Below, piece by piece: positions 4,815 to 5,612 of a stretch of DNA of 5,612 nt. Positions within the stretch are counted from its first letter, which is position 1; each line of letters starts with the position of its first letter. The notes under the pieces are model-generated. The model worked only from the letters and a program-made list of their open reading frames with translations. It did not search any database and was not told where the DNA came from. This DNA is from Acidimicrobiia bacterium (GTDB lineage: Bacteria > Actinomycetota > Acidimicrobiia > Acidimicrobiales > CATQHL01), in NCBI GenBank assembly GCA_021296435.1, contig JAGWAK010000095.1, positions 1 to 5,612 of the forward strand, written 5' to 3'. The position numbers and the translations under genes were made by a program.

Positions 4815-5612
4815 ATGGCATCGGGTCCCTCCCCCGAACATGAAGCGACCACAGGCAGGACTCGCCGGCTCCGCCTGAAGCCCCGGCCTGGTTCAACGGT
4901 CCCGTGGGCCGCGCTCGCAGGGCTGCTGAGCGCCGGCGCGGCGATCGCCGTCGGCGAGTTGCTCTCGGGAATCACCGAGAGGGCGCCGTCGCTGGTGCTG
5001 GCCGTTTCCGACGCCATCGTGGACAGCCAGTTCGTACCCGGTGCGGTCATCCGGTGGAGCATCGACACCTTCGGCTCGGCACAGAAACCCCTGCTGTTCT
5101 ACGGCGTGCTGGCGGCGACGCTGATCCTGGGCGTGCTCACCGGCATCGTCGCCCGGCGCCACCGCTGGGTGATCGCGGTGGTCTATGCCGCCTTCGGAAC
5201 CATTGGCGGCATAGCGACGAGCGTCAACGCCACAGCCACGACCGGGATGAGGGCGATGACGGCAGCGCTGGCGGTGGTCGCGGGCGCCGGATCACTGTGG
5301 GGCATGCTTCGGCTGATCTCCCCGGTCCGCGTCGCCGAACTCAAGCCCCGCCAGCCCCACCCCTACCTGAACGAGACCGGACGGCGCTGGTTCCTCACGG
5401 CCGCCGGCGCCACCGCAGTGGGTGCCCTGGCGGCCAGCGGCGTGGGTCGCTACCTCGCCGGCCGCCGCGGCGACGTGGAGGCGGGCCGGGCCAGCGTGGC
5501 GGACCTGCTGGACGCTGCGGAGGTACGAACCGACGCTGGCGGCGGGACGGCAACCGCCACACCGGGCACCACGATCGCCGGCGGCACCACCCCGACCACG
5601 GTGGCCGGCGGC
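4815..5612 (+). CDS. Probable membrane-anchored, Tat-exported molybdopterin-dependent oxidoreductase, N-terminal part
   Basis: The frame is open for 266 codons to the right edge. Residues 1-29 are a basic tail. Hydrophobic helices lie at about 30-50, 93-112, 118-136 and 147-165; a fifth, about 193-211, directly follows a twin-arginine motif, GRRWFLT (Arg190-Arg191). Basic residues flank helices where a cytoplasmic N-terminus predicts loops inside (ARRHR 113-117; RVAELKPR 172-179), which puts the RR motif inside and everything after helix five outside. From about 240 the chain is a Gly/Thr/Ala/Pro-rich linker (TATATPGTTIAGGTTPTTVAGG region). Actinobacterial sulfite-oxidase-like molybdoproteins have this arrangement of helices, Tat motif, linker, then catalytic domain, and that is my best call. 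The cofactor domain is off the window, so the enzyme class is inferred, not seen; another exported Tat-dependent domain is possible. It is divergent from rsgA with no evident functional link. Confidence 0.7.
   Translation, partial: MASGPSPEHEATTGRTRRLRLKPRPGSTVPWAALAGLLSAGAAIAVGELLSGITERAPSLVLAVSDAIVDSQFVPGAVIRWSIDTFGSAQKPLLFYGVLAATLILGVLTGIVARRHRWVIAVVYAAFGTIGGIATSVNATATTGMRAMTAALAVVAGAGSLWGMLRLISPVRVAELKPRQPHPYLNETGRRWFLTAAGATAVGALAASGVGRYLAGRRGDVEAGRASVADLLDAAEVRTDAGGGTATATPGTTIAGGTTPTTVAGG

Noticed and set aside
4642..4896. Full 84-codon minus-strand ORF starting inside the oxidoreductase gene
   Set aside because: Its first part is antisense to the oxidoreductase N-terminus and no ribosome binding site was identified for its start. 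Only the last 20 codons, behind AAAGGAG, are worth considering.
5540..5612. Thr/Gly-rich coding repeats at the right edge as a tandem repeat array
   Set aside because: The units are irregular in DNA and protein and fit an ordinary flexible linker.
1..5612. Mobile elements, CRISPR arrays, tRNA/rRNA genes, a defence or biosynthetic cluster
   Set aside because: No transposase or integrase motifs, no regular repeat-spacer pattern and no structured RNA gene were seen. Composition is uniform, with no sign of transfer.

Overview
The window is uniformly high-GC with GTG starts and compact, mostly overlapping or closely packed genes. The protein families point to an actinobacterium: the mycobacterial/streptomycete-type phosphoserine aminotransferase, the AspC-like aminotransferase with an NGVAKTYAMTGWRVGW active-site block, and the five-helix Tat-linked molybdoprotein N-terminus. 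The exact lineage cannot be read from the sequence; a less studied actinobacterial class such as Acidimicrobiia is plausible but unproven.

Layout, left to right. (1) Minus strand, bases 1-479: the N-terminal part of an S9-family (prolyl-oligopeptidase-like) peptidase, cut by the left edge. (2) Minus strand, 521-1759: a class I PLP aminotransferase, probably co-transcribed with the peptidase. (3) A 31-base gap between divergent start codons (1760-1790) holding a 6-bp-arm palindrome. A perfect 9-base Shine-Dalgarno sequence and a 17-codon leader ORF lie antisense to the aminotransferase 5' end and run into serC. (4) Plus strand, 1791-2930: serC. (5) Plus strand, 2998-3540: a YqgE/AlgH-family protein. 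(6) Minus strand, 3578-4645: rsgA, convergent with yqgE across 37 bases. (7) A 169-base divergent intergenic region (4646-4814) with two predicted hairpins and a possible leader ORF on the rsgA side, and a clear ribosome binding site on the other. (8) Plus strand, 4815 to the right edge: the membrane N-terminus of what is probably a molybdopterin-dependent (sulfite-oxidase-like) oxidoreductase.

The genes are mainly housekeeping: serine biosynthesis and amino-acid transamination placed divergently, 30S subunit maturation, a conserved protein of unknown role, peptide degradation and an exported oxidoreductase. I see no mobile element, CRISPR array, tRNA or rRNA, and no clearly new multi-gene system. 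The most interesting signals are regulatory: the serC leader architecture opposite an eight-serine N-terminus in the neighbouring aminotransferase, and the structured rsgA leader. The five-helix protein with an internal twin-arginine motif is the most interesting coding feature.
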